Source of the DNA: Deinococcus soli (ex Cha et al. 2016) | GTDB taxonomy: Bacteria > Deinococcota > Deinococci > Deinococcales > Deinococcaceae | Length of the DNA: 64,000 nucleotides | Direction: 5' to 3' | Assembly (NCBI RefSeq): GCF_001007995.1 | Contig: NZ_CP011389.1 | Location: 1,178,001 to 1,242,000 of the forward strand | Shown here: positions 10,831 through 20,246 of the stretch, in pieces | How positions within the stretch are numbered: the stretch's first letter is position 1 | Layout: every line of letters begins with the position of its first letter | Program-made: the position numbers and the translations under genes | Notes under the pieces: model-generated | Databases searched by the model: none | Seen by the model: only the letters and a program-made list of their open reading frames with translations | Told to the model about the DNA's origin: nothing

Positions 10831-11520
10831 TCACTTCCCACTCCCCACGTCCCCCTGCCCCTTCTGCCACTCCTCGAAGGGAATACGGTCGATGACGAAG
10901 GTGTCGCGCGTGCGGGCGTACGTGCCGCGTCCGCCCATGCGGCCGATCAGGTCCAGCAAGCCCGTGTCCACGTGGTGCCGGTCGACGTCCTGCACGGCGT
11001 CCGAGCGCAGGGTCAGGCCCAGCACCTCGCCCAGGATGATGCGGGTGCGGCCGATCAGCACGGTCTGCACCTCGCGGCATTCCAGCGCGGCGGGCGCGGC
11101 GGCCACGCGCGGCACCGCGACCTTCACGCCCGGCGCGAGGGAAATGCCCAGCGCGTCCGGTTCCCCCTGCCCGTGCGGGAAGTCGGTGGCGGTGGCATTC
11201 ATGGTGACGGCCAGCGCCTCGCTGACGAGGTTCACGGTGAACTCGCCGCCAGAGGCGATATTCAGCGCGGTGTCCTTCGGCGTGCCGTCGGGCCGGTCGC
11301 CGGGCGCGAACGCCACGACGGGTGGGTCGCTGCCCATCAGGCCGAAGAAGGAATACGGCGCGAGGTTCACGTGCCCGCCCTCGCCCAGCGTGCTCACCCA
11401 CGCGATCGGGCGGGGCGTAACGGTCGCCGTGAGCAGCTTGTACCGCGCCGCGCCGGGCAGCGCCGTCAGGTCGAAGTGCGCCACTGGCAGGGCGGCCGGT
11501 GCAGAATCGGCGGGGGTCAT
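10831..11520 (-). CDS. Flavin reductase-like (FMN-binding split-barrel) protein
   Basis: A 229-residue protein with the flavin-reductase-like pattern: YKLLTATVTPRPIAWVSTLGEGGHVNLAPYSFFGLMGSDPPVVAF, then TALNIASGGEFTVNLVSE and LECREVQTVLIGRTRIILGEV. These proteins bind FMN in a split barrel and often reduce flavin with NAD(P)H. The partner enzyme is not evident. The ATG at 11520 is preceded by TACGCT and six nt, a leaderless signature, and lies only 29 bp from the divergent xseB start. Confidence 0.85.
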   Translation of the reverse strand: MTPADSAPAALPVAHFDLTALPGAARYKLLTATVTPRPIAWVSTLGEGGHVNLAPYSFFGLMGSDPPVVAFAPGDRPDGTPKDTALNIASGGEFTVNLVSEALAVTMNATATDFPHGQGEPDALGISLAPGVKVAVPRVAAAPAALECREVQTVLIGRTRIILGEVLGLTLRSDAVQDVDRHHVDTGLLDLIGRMGGRGTYARTRDTFVIDRIPFEEWQKGQGDVGSGK

Positions 11521-11549
11521 GCGCGCAGCGTAGCGGTAGCATAGCCAGC
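11521..11549. promoter_or_regulatory. Divergent, overlapping leaderless promoters (flavin reductase / xseB)
   Basis: Only 29 bp separate two divergent start codons. On the plus strand TAGCAT sits seven nt before the xseB ATG; on the minus strand TACGCT sits six nt before the flavin-reductase ATG. There is no room for 5' leaders, so any -35 element of each promoter must lie inside or next to the opposite gene. Confidence 0.55.
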
Positions 11550-11774
11550 ATGACTGAGCCTCAGCCCACCTCGTACCGGGAGGCGTACGCCCGGCTGAGC
11601 CGCATCGCCGCCGAACTCGAATCCGGAGAGGCCGACCTCGACCGCGTCCTGCCGCTGCTGGAGGACGCCCGCGCCGCGTACGCCCAGTGCCGCGAGCGCA
11701 TCGAGGCGGTCCGCGCCGTGCTGGCCGGAGACTGGGCCGACGGTGAGGATGGAAGCGACGAAGACGAGGAGTAG
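11550..11774 (+). CDS. xseB: Exodeoxyribonuclease VII small subunit
   Basis: A 74-residue acidic protein with the XseB helical hairpin: SYREAYARLSRIAAELESGEADLDRVLPLLEDARAAYAQCRERIEAVRAVL. It would bind the large nuclease subunit XseA, whose gene is not in the window, to form an enzyme degrading single-stranded DNA. The C-terminus is a Glu/Asp-rich tail. TAGCAT lies seven nt upstream of ATG, with no ribosome site, so the transcript is probably leaderless. Confidence 0.85.
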   Translation: MTEPQPTSYREAYARLSRIAAELESGEADLDRVLPLLEDARAAYAQCRERIEAVRAVLAGDWADGEDGSDEDEE

Positions 11775-11822
11775 GTGGGAAATGGAGGGTGGGTCGGAGG
11801 TCAGCCCCAACCCACTGCCCCC

Positions 11823-12359
11823 TTACAACTCGGCGACGGCCTGCGCGACCGGGGTGTCCCCGGCGACCACCTCGAAGGTCTGCCCGGCGCGGCGCAGGTC
11901 GTTCAGGTAGGCGGGCAGTCCGGCGCTGACCCTGCCGGTGCCGGGGGCGTCGGTCAGACCGCCGGGCCGCACGACCGTCCATGCCAGCGGGCTGGCCGCC
12001 GTGCTGCGCGTCAAGGCCGTCTCGGACGTGCAGTGCAGCACGGGGGCCAGGAAGGGCGGCATCTGCTCGGGGCGGTCCAGACCCATGGAACTGACCACCA
12101 CCAGCGGCCCCGGACTGCCCGAGACGCGGCGGCGGACGAGTTCAGCCGTCGCGGCGGTCAGGGCGTCCCCGTCGATGGCCTGGAGGTGGCCGCTGGCGCC
12201 GGCCCCGGCGGCCCACACGACCGCATCGGCACCGTGCAGCGCGAGCATGTCGGCCTGTTCCGTGGTGGGTACCAGTGCACGCACCTGATGCCCGGCGGCG
12301 GCCTGCGCGGCCACGCGGCAGCCCACGCCACCGGCCGCTCCGATCACTGCGAGATTCAT
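11823..12359 (-). CDS. NAD(P)-binding Rossmann protein, apparently shortened
   Basis: A 178-residue protein starting NLAVIGAAGGVGCRVAAQAAAGHQVRALV, an atypical-SDR/NmrA-like dinucleotide-binding motif, with DAVVWAAGAG, VVVSSMGLDRPEQ and WTVVRPGGLTD further on. Relatives are usually about 210 residues; here the segment between RALVP and DAVVWAAG is only about 20 residues, so the second strand-helix-strand that normally ends in a GD(V/L) motif seems to be missing. It may be an in-frame deletion or a divergent homologue. Function unknown. Confidence 0.7.
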   Translation of the reverse strand: MNLAVIGAAGGVGCRVAAQAAAGHQVRALVPTTEQADMLALHGADAVVWAAGAGASGHLQAIDGDALTAATAELVRRRVSGSPGPLVVVSSMGLDRPEQMPPFLAPVLHCTSETALTRSTAASPLAWTVVRPGGLTDAPGTGRVSAGLPAYLNDLRRAGQTFEVVAGDTPVAQAVAEL

Positions 12360-12512
12360 GGCCGCGCAGGCTGCGCCCGTCAGGGTGGCGAGACCGCACG
12401 CTCTGCCACGGTTGTCCCCACCACCACCGGAAGGGTCAGCGTGGTCCCTGCGCACCGGGCATGCGCCAGAACGCGGAGGTCAGTTCGTGGGTGCGGGCGT
12501 ATCCTGCGGGCA

Positions 12513-13160
12513 ATGAGTGACGCTGCTCACCCCGAGAAGCCCGCTGCCCCGTCAGCCGCTAAGGCCCCCACGGCCGAGCCGCCCGCGCCGCCCGTCATTC
12601 CGTGGGTGTACCGGCTGGTGGTGGACACCACGTACCTGCCCGTGATCTTCAGCGGCATGCACCTGGAGGTGCACGGCCGCGAGCACGTGCCGCCGCCCGG
12701 CACGCCGCTGGTCGTCGCGGCCAATCACGTGAGCGCCCTGGATCCGTTTCTGGTCGCGCGGGCGCTGCCGCCGGGCCGGTTCCTGCAGTTCATGGCGAAG
12801 AAGGAGCTGTTCATCCCGGTTATCGGGGACATCATCCGCGCCGGGGGGTCGTTCCCGGTGGACCGCAGCGGGAACGACCTCGGTGCGGTGCGCACGTCGC
12901 TGCGCATCCTGAAGGCGAACGGCACGGTCGGGATCTTCCCGCAGGGTACGCGCGGCGGGCATGAAATGCAGGGCGGCGTGGCATTGATCGCGGCAAAGGG
13001 CCGCGCACCGATCCTGCCTGCTGGGGTCAGCCGCGACGGCAAGCGCTGGATCGTCCGCTTCGGGGCGCCCATCCCGCCGCGCGGGGGGATCAAGGCCATC
13101 ACCGGGGAACTTGCCGAGGTGCTGTCCACGCTGGCCGTCCCGGTCGGGCAGCGGCTGTAG
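12513..13160 (+). CDS. plsC: 1-acyl-sn-glycerol-3-phosphate acyltransferase
   Basis: A 215-residue PlsC/AGPAT-family protein. Motif I is NHVSALDPF (HX4D), motif II GGSFPVDRSG, motif III GIFPQGTRGG and motif IV LPAGV. Motif III has Gln where Glu is usual (FPEGTR). The enzyme would acylate lysophosphatidic acid to phosphatidic acid at the inner membrane face. The first ~30 residues are Ala/Pro-rich and probably disordered. TATCCT seven nt before ATG suggests a leaderless start. The cobalamin riboswitch begins about 20 nt after its stop. Confidence 0.87.
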   Translation: MSDAAHPEKPAAPSAAKAPTAEPPAPPVIPWVYRLVVDTTYLPVIFSGMHLEVHGREHVPPPGTPLVVAANHVSALDPFLVARALPPGRFLQFMAKKELFIPVIGDIIRAGGSFPVDRSGNDLGAVRTSLRILKANGTVGIFPQGTRGGHEMQGGVALIAAKGRAPILPAGVSRDGKRWIVRFGAPIPPRGGIKAITGELAEVLSTLAVPVGQRL

Positions 13161-13170
13161 CGTCCGGCGC

Positions 13171-13176
13171 TATACT
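13171..13176 (+). promoter_or_regulatory. -10 box of the B12 transport operon
   Basis: TATACT stands 20 nt before the first conserved riboswitch helix. No good -35 is visible at 16-18 nt upstream, which overlaps the end of plsC. Confidence 0.4.
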
Positions 13177-13181
13177 CGCGG

Positions 13182-13290
13182 GTGACGGCTGCGGGGGGAA
13201 GTCCGGTGAGAGTCCGGCCCTGTCGCGCAACGGTAACCCTGCCCCCTCATCACATGATGGGCGGCGGGGAAGGCCGAGCACCCCCGCCGT
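13182..13290 (+). ncRNA. Cobalamin riboswitch
   Basis: The aptamer core is recognisable: GGGAAGTCCGGTGAGAG, then TCCGGCCCTGTCGCGCAACGG, the B12-box-like segment, and later GCCGAGCACC, matching the conserved AGnCGGnxACC 3' segment in position though not exactly. It lies between plsC and a B12 uptake operon, the normal setting. Adenosylcobalamin binding would favour the hairpin at 13392-13418 and stop transcription. Confidence 0.85.
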
Positions 13291-13391
13291 TCGCGCCGCC
13301 CGGAGTGGGCGGGCGTGGCTTGACCCCTCGCGGACTGGGGGCACGCCGTGAGCGCCCCCTGTGCGGGGCCTGCCACGGACACTGTGTTTCC

Positions 13392-13425
13392 CGCCGCCGC
13401 CCCCAGCCGGGCGGCGCGTTTCGTT
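13392..13425 (+). terminator. Riboswitch expression platform, intrinsic terminator
   Basis: CGCCGCCC pairs with GGGCGGCG around a six-nt loop, followed by CGTTTCGTT. It sits between the aptamer and the btuF start, 22 nt before the ATG, as expected for B12-dependent attenuation. The U-tract is interrupted, so a role in hiding the ribosome site is an alternative. Confidence 0.6.
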
Positions 13426-13446
13426 GCCGGAGGGAAGGAGTTTTCC

Positions 13447-14328
13447 ATGACGTTCCCTATGAAAGGCATCCTGACCCTGATCACCCTGAGCGGCGCCCTG
13501 AGTGGCGCGGCCGCCGCGACCTCCTACCCGCTGACGATCACCGACGACCTGGGCCGCAAGGTGACCCTGAAGGCCGAGCCGAAACGGATCGTCAGCGTGC
13601 TGCCCAGCACCAGCGAGACCGTGTGCGCGCTGGGCCTGTGCGACCGGCTGGTGGGCGTGGACGACTACAGCGACTACCCGCAGCAGGTGACGAAACTGCC
13701 CAAGGTGGGCGGCCTGTACAACCCGAACATCGAGGCGATGGTGGCCCTGAAACCCGACGTGGTGCTCGTCAGCCAGTACGGGAAGCTGGCCGAGCCGCTG
13801 ACGCAGGCGGGCGTCACCGTGATCGCCGTGAACCCCGAGACGTACGACGAGGTGTTCAGCAAGACGCTGCTGCTCGGGAAGATCCTGAACCGCGAGGCTC
13901 AGGCCAAGACGCTCGTCGGGAAGATCAAGGGCGACATCGCGCGCGTGGAGATCCTCACGAAGAACGCCGTGCGCAAACCCACCGCGTACTTCGAGATCGA
14001 CCCCACGCCGTACTCGATCGGGCCGAACTCGTTCATGGGCGTGCTGCTCACCAAGGCGGGCGCGCGGAACATCATCCCCGCCAGCATGGGCGACTTCCCG
14101 AAGGTGGACCCCGAATTCATCGTGAAGGCCAACCCGCAGCTGATCCTGGGCGTGGACGCCAGGACGGCGGGCGCGCGCCCCGGCTGGAGCGGCATCAGCG
14201 CCCTGAAAACCGGGAAGGTCCGGGACATCCCGGCGGAGCTGAACACCATGCTGGGCCGCCCGGGACCGCGCCTGGGGCAGGCGCTGATGGGCCTGGCGAA
14301 ACTGATTCACCCGGAACTGTTCAGGTAA
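13447..14328 (+). CDS. btuF: Cobalamin ABC transporter, periplasmic binding protein (BtuF-like)
   Basis: A 293-residue protein with a signal peptide (FPMKGILTLITLSGALSGAAAA) and the helical-backbone binding fold: PKRIVSVLPSTSETVCALGLCDRLVGVDDYSDYP, VGGLYNPNIEAMVALKPDVVLV, and AELNTMLGRPGPRLGQAL near the C-terminus. It would deliver vitamin B12 to the BtuC permease. The cobalamin riboswitch upstream settles the substrate better than the sequence alone, since siderophore-binding proteins share the fold. A strong purine tract (GGAGGGAAGGAG) precedes the ATG. The next gene starts immediately after its stop. Confidence 0.88.
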   Translation: MTFPMKGILTLITLSGALSGAAAATSYPLTITDDLGRKVTLKAEPKRIVSVLPSTSETVCALGLCDRLVGVDDYSDYPQQVTKLPKVGGLYNPNIEAMVALKPDVVLVSQYGKLAEPLTQAGVTVIAVNPETYDEVFSKTLLLGKILNREAQAKTLVGKIKGDIARVEILTKNAVRKPTAYFEIDPTPYSIGPNSFMGVLLTKAGARNIIPASMGDFPKVDPEFIVKANPQLILGVDARTAGARPGWSGISALKTGKVRDIPAELNTMLGRPGPRLGQALMGLAKLIHPELFR

Positions 14329-15333
14329 ATGCAGGCCGCCGCGCCCCGCCGGGGGCTGGGGGTGGGTCTGGGCACGCTGCTGCTCGCGGCGCTGCTGCTG
14401 GCCGCCGTGGTGCTGGGCACCGGGCTGGGCAGCGTCACCATTCCGCCCGGCGAGGTGCTGGGCGCGCTGTGGCGCGGCGTGACCCGGCAGGCGCTGGCCG
14501 GCAACGACGTGATCGTGTGGCAGATCCGGCTGCCGCGCGTGGTCATGGGGGCACTGGTGGGCGCGAGTCTCAGCGTGTGCGGGGGTGCGTTCCAGGGCGT
14601 GTTCCGTAATCCGCTGGCGGACCCGTACCTGCTGGGCGTCGCCAGCGGCAGCGCGCTGGGCGCCACGGTCGCCATCGTGGCCGGGTGGCCCCGCACGCTG
14701 ATTCCTGTGTCGGCGCTGCTGGCGGCCCTCGCGGCGGTCGCATGCACCCTGTCCCTGGCGCGCGAGGGGCGCCGCTTTCCGCCGACGCGGCTGATCCTGG
14801 CGGGTGTGGTGGTGGGCAGCGTCCTGAGCGCGGCGACCACCGCGCTGATCCTGCGCGGCGAGGACCGGGCGCGGCAGGTGCTGGCGTACACGCTGGGCGA
14901 CCTGGGCTTCAGCGGCTGGCGGGACGTCCTGACGGTGCTGCCGTACGCGGCGCTGGGCTGCGGGGCGCTGCTGCTGCTGGCGCGCGCGCTGGACACCCTG
15001 CAACTGGGCGAACTGACCGCCCGCAGCCTGGGCGTCCCGGTCGAGCGGCTGCGGCTGATCGCGGTCCTGGCCGCGAGCCTCGCCACGGCGGGCGCGGTCG
15101 CGTACGTGGGCGTGATCGGCTTCGTGGGCCTGATCGTGCCGCACATGATCCGCCTCGCGTTCGGACCCGGGCACCGCACGCTGCTGCCCCTCTCGGCACT
15201 GCTGGGCGGGGCGCTGCTGGTCGGCGCGGACCTGCTGGCCCGCACCACGCCGCTGTCGCAGGTGGGCATCGTGACGACCCTGCTGGGCGGCCCGTTCTTC
15301 CTGTGGCTGCTGCGCAAGGAACGCCATGAATAA
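14329..15333 (+). CDS. btuC: Cobalamin ABC transporter permease (FecCD/BtuC family)
   Basis: A 334-residue membrane protein with about ten hydrophobic helices in the FecCD pattern: VTIPPGEVLGALWRG, then IWQIRLPRVVMGALVGASLSVCGGAFQGVFRNPLADPYLLGVASGSALGA, and VAYVGVIGFVGLIVPHMIRLAFGPGHRTLLPLSALLGGALLVGADLLAR, containing the coupling helix that contacts the ATPase. It would form the inner-membrane channel of the B12 importer. The ATG abuts the btuF stop (TAAATG) and the 3' end overlaps btuD by eight bp, so the three genes are co-translated. Confidence 0.9.
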   Translation: MQAAAPRRGLGVGLGTLLLAALLLAAVVLGTGLGSVTIPPGEVLGALWRGVTRQALAGNDVIVWQIRLPRVVMGALVGASLSVCGGAFQGVFRNPLADPYLLGVASGSALGATVAIVAGWPRTLIPVSALLAALAAVACTLSLAREGRRFPPTRLILAGVVVGSVLSAATTALILRGEDRARQVLAYTLGDLGFSGWRDVLTVLPYAALGCGALLLLARALDTLQLGELTARSLGVPVERLRLIAVLAASLATAGAVAYVGVIGFVGLIVPHMIRLAFGPGHRTLLPLSALLGGALLVGADLLARTTPLSQVGIVTTLLGGPFFLWLLRKERHE

Positions 15334-16126
15334 CGGCGCGCCGGACACCGACGCCCTGGTCGCGCGGGACGTCCACGTTCACGCCGGGTCGTTCCCGGCG
15401 GTGCGCGGCGTGAGCGCGGCGTTCCGGCCCGGTGTGTTCAGCGCCGTGATCGGCCCGAACGGCGCGGGCAAGAGCACGCTGCTGCGCGCCCTGCTGGGCC
15501 TGAACCCCGTCACGCAAGGGGAGGTGACTCTGGCCGGGCGGCCCCTGAAGGCCTGGAGCCGCGCGCAGCGGTCGCGGCAACTGGCGTACCTCGCGCAGAG
15601 CGAGGGGCTGCCGGACGGCGCGCGCGTGCGGGACGTGGTGGCGCTGGGGCGCGGCGCGGGCGACTGGCGCTTCGGGCTGCTGCCCCGCACCCCCTGGACC
15701 CCCGCCGACGAGGCCGCCGTGGACGCCGCGCTGGACCGCACCGACACCCGCCGTTTCGAGGACCGCCGCGTGTCCGAACTCAGCGGCGGGGAGCGGCAGC
15801 GGGCGGCGCTGGCCCGCGCCCTGGCGGCCGAACCGCGCTTCCTGCTGCTGGACGAACCCACCAACCACCTCGACCTCGCGTACGCGCTGGACGTCGTGCG
15901 CTACCTGCGCTGCGAGGTCGCGGGCGGCCTGGGCGTCGTGGCGGTGCTGCACGACCTGAACCTCGCCGCGCGCGCCGATCACCTCGTGCTGCTGTGCGGC
16001 GGGCGCGTGCAGGCCGCCGGGTCCCCGCACGAGGTGCTGACGCCCGGGCACCTGCACGCCGCGTACGGCCTGCACGTCAACGTGGTGCAGCACGCAGACC
16101 GCCTGCTGGTCATCCCGCAGGATTGA
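15326..16126 (+). CDS. btuD: Cobalamin ABC transporter ATP-binding protein
   Basis: A 266-residue ATPase. Walker A is GPNGAGKS (residues 43-50), the signature LSGGERQR (152-159), Walker B LLLDEPTNHLD (173-183), with a switch His in AVLHDLNLAARADH. It hydrolyses ATP to drive BtuC. Third gene of the riboswitch-controlled operon, overlapping btuC. A 2Fe-2S ferredoxin gene follows after 22 nt. Confidence 0.9.
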   Translation: MNNGAPDTDALVARDVHVHAGSFPAVRGVSAAFRPGVFSAVIGPNGAGKSTLLRALLGLNPVTQGEVTLAGRPLKAWSRAQRSRQLAYLAQSEGLPDGARVRDVVALGRGAGDWRFGLLPRTPWTPADEAAVDAALDRTDTRRFEDRRVSELSGGERQRAALARALAAEPRFLLLDEPTNHLDLAYALDVVRYLRCEVAGGLGVVAVLHDLNLAARADHLVLLCGGRVQAAGSPHEVLTPGHLHAAYGLHVNVVQHADRLLVIPQD

Positions 16127-16148
16127 GCAGCGTCACGTAAGGAGAGGC

Positions 16149-16502
16149 ATGCCCCCGAAGTTCTTCCCCACCCACGGCCACCTGCTCGTCTGCCAGGGCC
16201 CGAACTGTCAGGCGCGCGGCTCGGCGCTGCTGCACAAAGCCCTCTGGAATCACTTGGAACGCCAGTCGCTGGCGTACTACAAACGTGGCGGGACGCTGCG
16301 CCTCACCGAGAGCGGCTGCCTGGGCGCGTGCAGCTACGGCCCGGCGCTGTGCGTCTACCGCCCCGACCCCGGCGGCGCGGGCCTGGAGGAAGCGTGGTAC
16401 GCCGCCGTGGACTTCCCGCTGGCCGCGCGGGTGGCGCAGGCCACGCACGACCGCGCGCCCCTGCCCGCCGAGCACCGCTACGGACCGGACCCGGACGCCT
16501 GA
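16149..16502 (+). CDS. Thioredoxin-like (2Fe-2S) ferredoxin
   Basis: A 117-residue protein with the cysteine pattern of thioredoxin-fold ferredoxins: [14 protein letters not shown] (C-x4-C) followed ~40 residues later by [17 protein letters not shown] (C-x3-C). It would carry one 2Fe-2S cluster. Similar ferredoxins often sit next to cobalamin genes, and this one follows the B12 importer by 22 nt with AAGGAGAGGC before its ATG, so a role in reducing imported corrinoid cobalt is a reasonable inference but not shown. It ends before a strong shared terminator. Confidence 0.8.
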   Translation: MPPKFFPTHGHLLVCQGPNCQARGSALLHKALWNHLERQSLAYYKRGGTLRLTESGCLGACSYGPALCVYRPDPGGAGLEEAWYAAVDFPLAARVAQATHDRAPLPAEHRYGPDPDA

Positions 16503-16511
16503 ACGGACAGC

Positions 16512-16553
16512 GGAAGGGGGCGGGCCATTCGTGGCGCCGCCCCCTTCCCTTTC
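16512..16553. terminator. Bidirectional intrinsic terminator
   Basis: A 12-bp stem, GGAAGGGGGCGG with CCGCCCCCTTCC, followed by CTTTC on the plus strand, lies between the convergent ferredoxin and HRDC genes. Confidence 0.75.
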
Positions 16554-16563
16554 AGCCGACCTT

Positions 16564-18252
16564 TCAGCCGCGTACGACGTCCAGGATCTTGTCGCCGTAC
16601 TTGCCCAGGCGGGCCTGCCCCATGCCCTTGACCTCGCGCAGGTCGTCCAGGGTGTACGGGACGCGCCGGGCGATCTCGGCCAGGGTGGCATTGCTGGCGA
16701 TGATGAAGCGGCTGATCTCCTGGCGTTTGGCCTCGGCATTGCGCCACTCGCGCAGGCGGGCGTAGATCGCCAGCTGCCCGTCCGTGAGGTTCGCCGCCGG
16801 GTCCTCCTTCCCGCCGGGCAGGTCCGGGGGCAGGATGACCGGGGCAGGTTCGGGCGTGGGCTCCGGTTCCGGCTGGGTGTTGGCGGGCTGCTCCATGACA
16901 GAACCGGCCTGTTCCGCCGCGGGCTGGTCCTGCTCCTCGACGGCCTGATGGCGCACGTCCGGCACCTGCGGGAGGTTCGGGGCGTCGGGGCCGCTGCTGA
17001 CCGGGGTGGGCAGCGGCGCGGCGACCTGCGCGGGCGAGTCACTGAACACGATCTCGGGCTCCCAGGTCTCCTCCGGCTCTGGCTGGGGCGCAGGGGCGGG
17101 TGTACTCACAGGGGCCCCCGCTGCGGCTGGAGGCTCGAAGGTGAAGCGTTCGGGCACGTCGGGCTGATCCGGCTGCGACGGGGTGCTGGGCGCGTCGGGC
17201 TGCTCGCCGCGCGCACCGGTCACGGGCGGGCGGAAGTCGCGGCGCTCGAAGCGGTCGCGGCCTCCCCGCTCGCGGCTGTCCCGCCGTTCGTCGCGGCGAC
17301 CTCCGCGTTCCCGGCGCTCAAAGCGGTCGCGGCTCTCGCGGCGCTCCCGGAACTCGCCCCGCTGATCCGGGCGGCCATCCGGGCGCGGCTCGCGCTCGCG
17401 GCGGTCCTCCTCCTGCGGCGCGGCCGCCTCCGGGGCCACCGGCGTGGCGGGCGTCTCCTCTGCGGTGGCCTCGCCGCGCAGCAGGGCCAGCGCGACGCGG
17501 GCGTCCTCCAGGCCGGGCGTGATCAGGACGCCGCCCGGCACGCTGCGCGCCGCCGCCAGCACGCCGCCCAGCGGGGCCTCGCTGTCCGCCGCCTCGTCCG
17601 GCGCCAGCAGCAGCGCGGTCGGTCCGGCAGGCTGCGCCGCGCCGCCCAGCCGCTCGGCCAGCTGCGTGGTCGTGCGGGCCACGCGCGCCAGCCGCAGCGG
17701 CAGCGTCGCCACGTCCCGCAGCGCCAGCGCCACGCTCAGGTCGCTGGGCGCGGCGGCCACCGGGGCGGGCGCGGCTCCCGTGCCGAACAGGGCGCTCAGG
17801 GGCGCGTCGCCGTGCCCGGTCAGGGTCACGCTGTCGCGGTACACGACCAGCCGCGCGCCCTGCGCGAGCCAGGTGCCGCCGGGCGCCAGCGTGGCGTCCA
17901 CGATCACGGGCACCCCGGCGCGGCGGGCGCGGTCCAGCTCGGCGGGCGTGGGTTCCAGCAGCCACACGGCGCGCGCGCCGCGCCAGTCGGCGTCCACGCT
18001 CGCGGCGGCCAGCCCGGCGGCCGCCAGCGCCTCGCGGCTGACGCGCACGCGGGCGTCCACCCGCAGCGTGCCCGCACCCAGGTGCTCGGCCAGCTGGCGG
18101 GCCAGGGCGGTCTCGTCGCGCAGCAGCAGGCCCCACGCGGCGCCCTCCAAGTCGGCGAGCGCCCCCGCAAGGCGGGCGTGCGGATCGCCCCGCCCGGCGT
18201 GCAGGCGCACGAGCCGGGCGTCAGGACGAACGGAAGTCACGGGATCAGTCAT
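16564..18252 (-). CDS. HRDC protein with degenerate PLP-enzyme-like domain and charged RGG-like linker
   Basis: A 562-residue three-part protein. Residues ~1-290 resemble the core of Cys/Met-metabolism PLP enzymes: [21 protein letters not shown], then [18 protein letters not shown], which aligns with the family GADxVVHSxTKYxxGHxD; the PLP lysine is replaced (Val142), so it is probably not a PLP enzyme. Residues ~295-360 are extremely charged (repeats such as [15 protein letters not shown]), followed by a Pro/Glu-rich stretch. Residues ~488-562 are an HRDC domain ([46 protein letters not shown]), the nucleic-acid-binding module of RecQ and RNase D. CAGAAT seven nt before the ATG at 18252 favours that start over 18261. 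Confidence 0.8.
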   Translation of the reverse strand: MTDPVTSVRPDARLVRLHAGRGDPHARLAGALADLEGAAWGLLLRDETALARQLAEHLGAGTLRVDARVRVSREALAAAGLAAASVDADWRGARAVWLLEPTPAELDRARRAGVPVIVDATLAPGGTWLAQGARLVVYRDSVTLTGHGDAPLSALFGTGAAPAPVAAAPSDLSVALALRDVATLPLRLARVARTTTQLAERLGGAAQPAGPTALLLAPDEAADSEAPLGGVLAAARSVPGGVLITPGLEDARVALALLRGEATAEETPATPVAPEAAAPQEEDRREREPRPDGRPDQRGEFRERRESRDRFERRERGGRRDERRDSRERGGRDRFERRDFRPPVTGARGEQPDAPSTPSQPDQPDVPERFTFEPPAAAGAPVSTPAPAPQPEPEETWEPEIVFSDSPAQVAAPLPTPVSSGPDAPNLPQVPDVRHQAVEEQDQPAAEQAGSVMEQPANTQPEPEPTPEPAPVILPPDLPGGKEDPAANLTDGQLAIYARLREWRNAEAKRQEISRFIIASNATLAEIARRVPYTLDDLREVKGMGQARLGKYGDKILDVVRG

Positions 18253-18422
18253 GCCCTCCATTCTGACGCACCGCGCGCCGCGCGCGCCGCCACACGTCCG
18301 GGGGGCCTCTCTTCACGTTCGCTGCTCGCCCGGTCACCTGCGGCAACCCCGGGCACGCAAACGCCCAGAGCCTTACAAACCCCGCGCCGGAAACGCGCCA
18401 TGCTGCGGGCGACGGAGGTTCA

Positions 18423-19632
<1,210 letters not shown>

Positions 19633-19697
19633 CGCAATGGGGCATTCAGGGGCGGGCGGCGTGAGGCGGTCTGCCTCTGCCCTTTTATGCTGCCCGT

Positions 19698-20225
19698 ATG
19701 AACGTGGATCTGGGGACGGTGCGGGGGCAGCTGGCGCGGACGCCGGGCGTGCTGGACGCGCTGCTGCGGGGCCTGCCGGGGGACTGGGTGGGGCTGGACG
19801 AGGGGCCGGGGACGTGGTCGCCGCGTGGGGTGGTGGCGCACCTGTCGCACGCGGACCGCACGAACTGGCTGCCGCGTGCGCGGGTGCTGCTCGCATGGGG
19901 CGAGGCGGAGGTGTTCCCGCCGTTCGACCGGGCCGGGCATCAGGCGGCGGAGGCGGCGCGGTCCCTGGATGAACTGCTGGACGACTTCGCGGCGGTGCGG
20001 GCGGAGAGCCTGCACGCGCTGGACACCCTGAACCCGGGTCCGGCAGAGCTGGCGCGGCGGGGCACGCACCCGGAGTTCGGACCCGTGACGCTGGCGCAGC
20101 TACTCGCGACCTGGGCGGCGCACGATCTGGATCATGTCCTGCAGATCACGCGCACGCTGGGCGGCGGGTACCGGGAGGCGGTGGGGCCATGGCGGGCGTA
20201 CCTGCGGATCATGCGGCCCGCGTAG
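19698..20225 (+). CDS. DinB/YfiT-superfamily protein
   Basis: A 175-residue four-helix-bundle protein. [21 protein letters not shown] carries the first metal-ligand His and [18 protein letters not shown] the paired HDxxH of the DinB fold. Many members are metal-dependent thiol transferases or of unknown function; Deinococcus has many. TATGCT six nt before ATG suggests a leaderless transcript. A second DinB-type gene is at 58337. Confidence 0.82.
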   Translation: MNVDLGTVRGQLARTPGVLDALLRGLPGDWVGLDEGPGTWSPRGVVAHLSHADRTNWLPRARVLLAWGEAEVFPPFDRAGHQAAEAARSLDELLDDFAAVRAESLHALDTLNPGPAELARRGTHPEFGPVTLAQLLATWAAHDLDHVLQITRTLGGGYREAVGPWRAYLRIMRPA

Positions 20226-20246
20226 ACCACCTCCCGCAGGCCAGCT

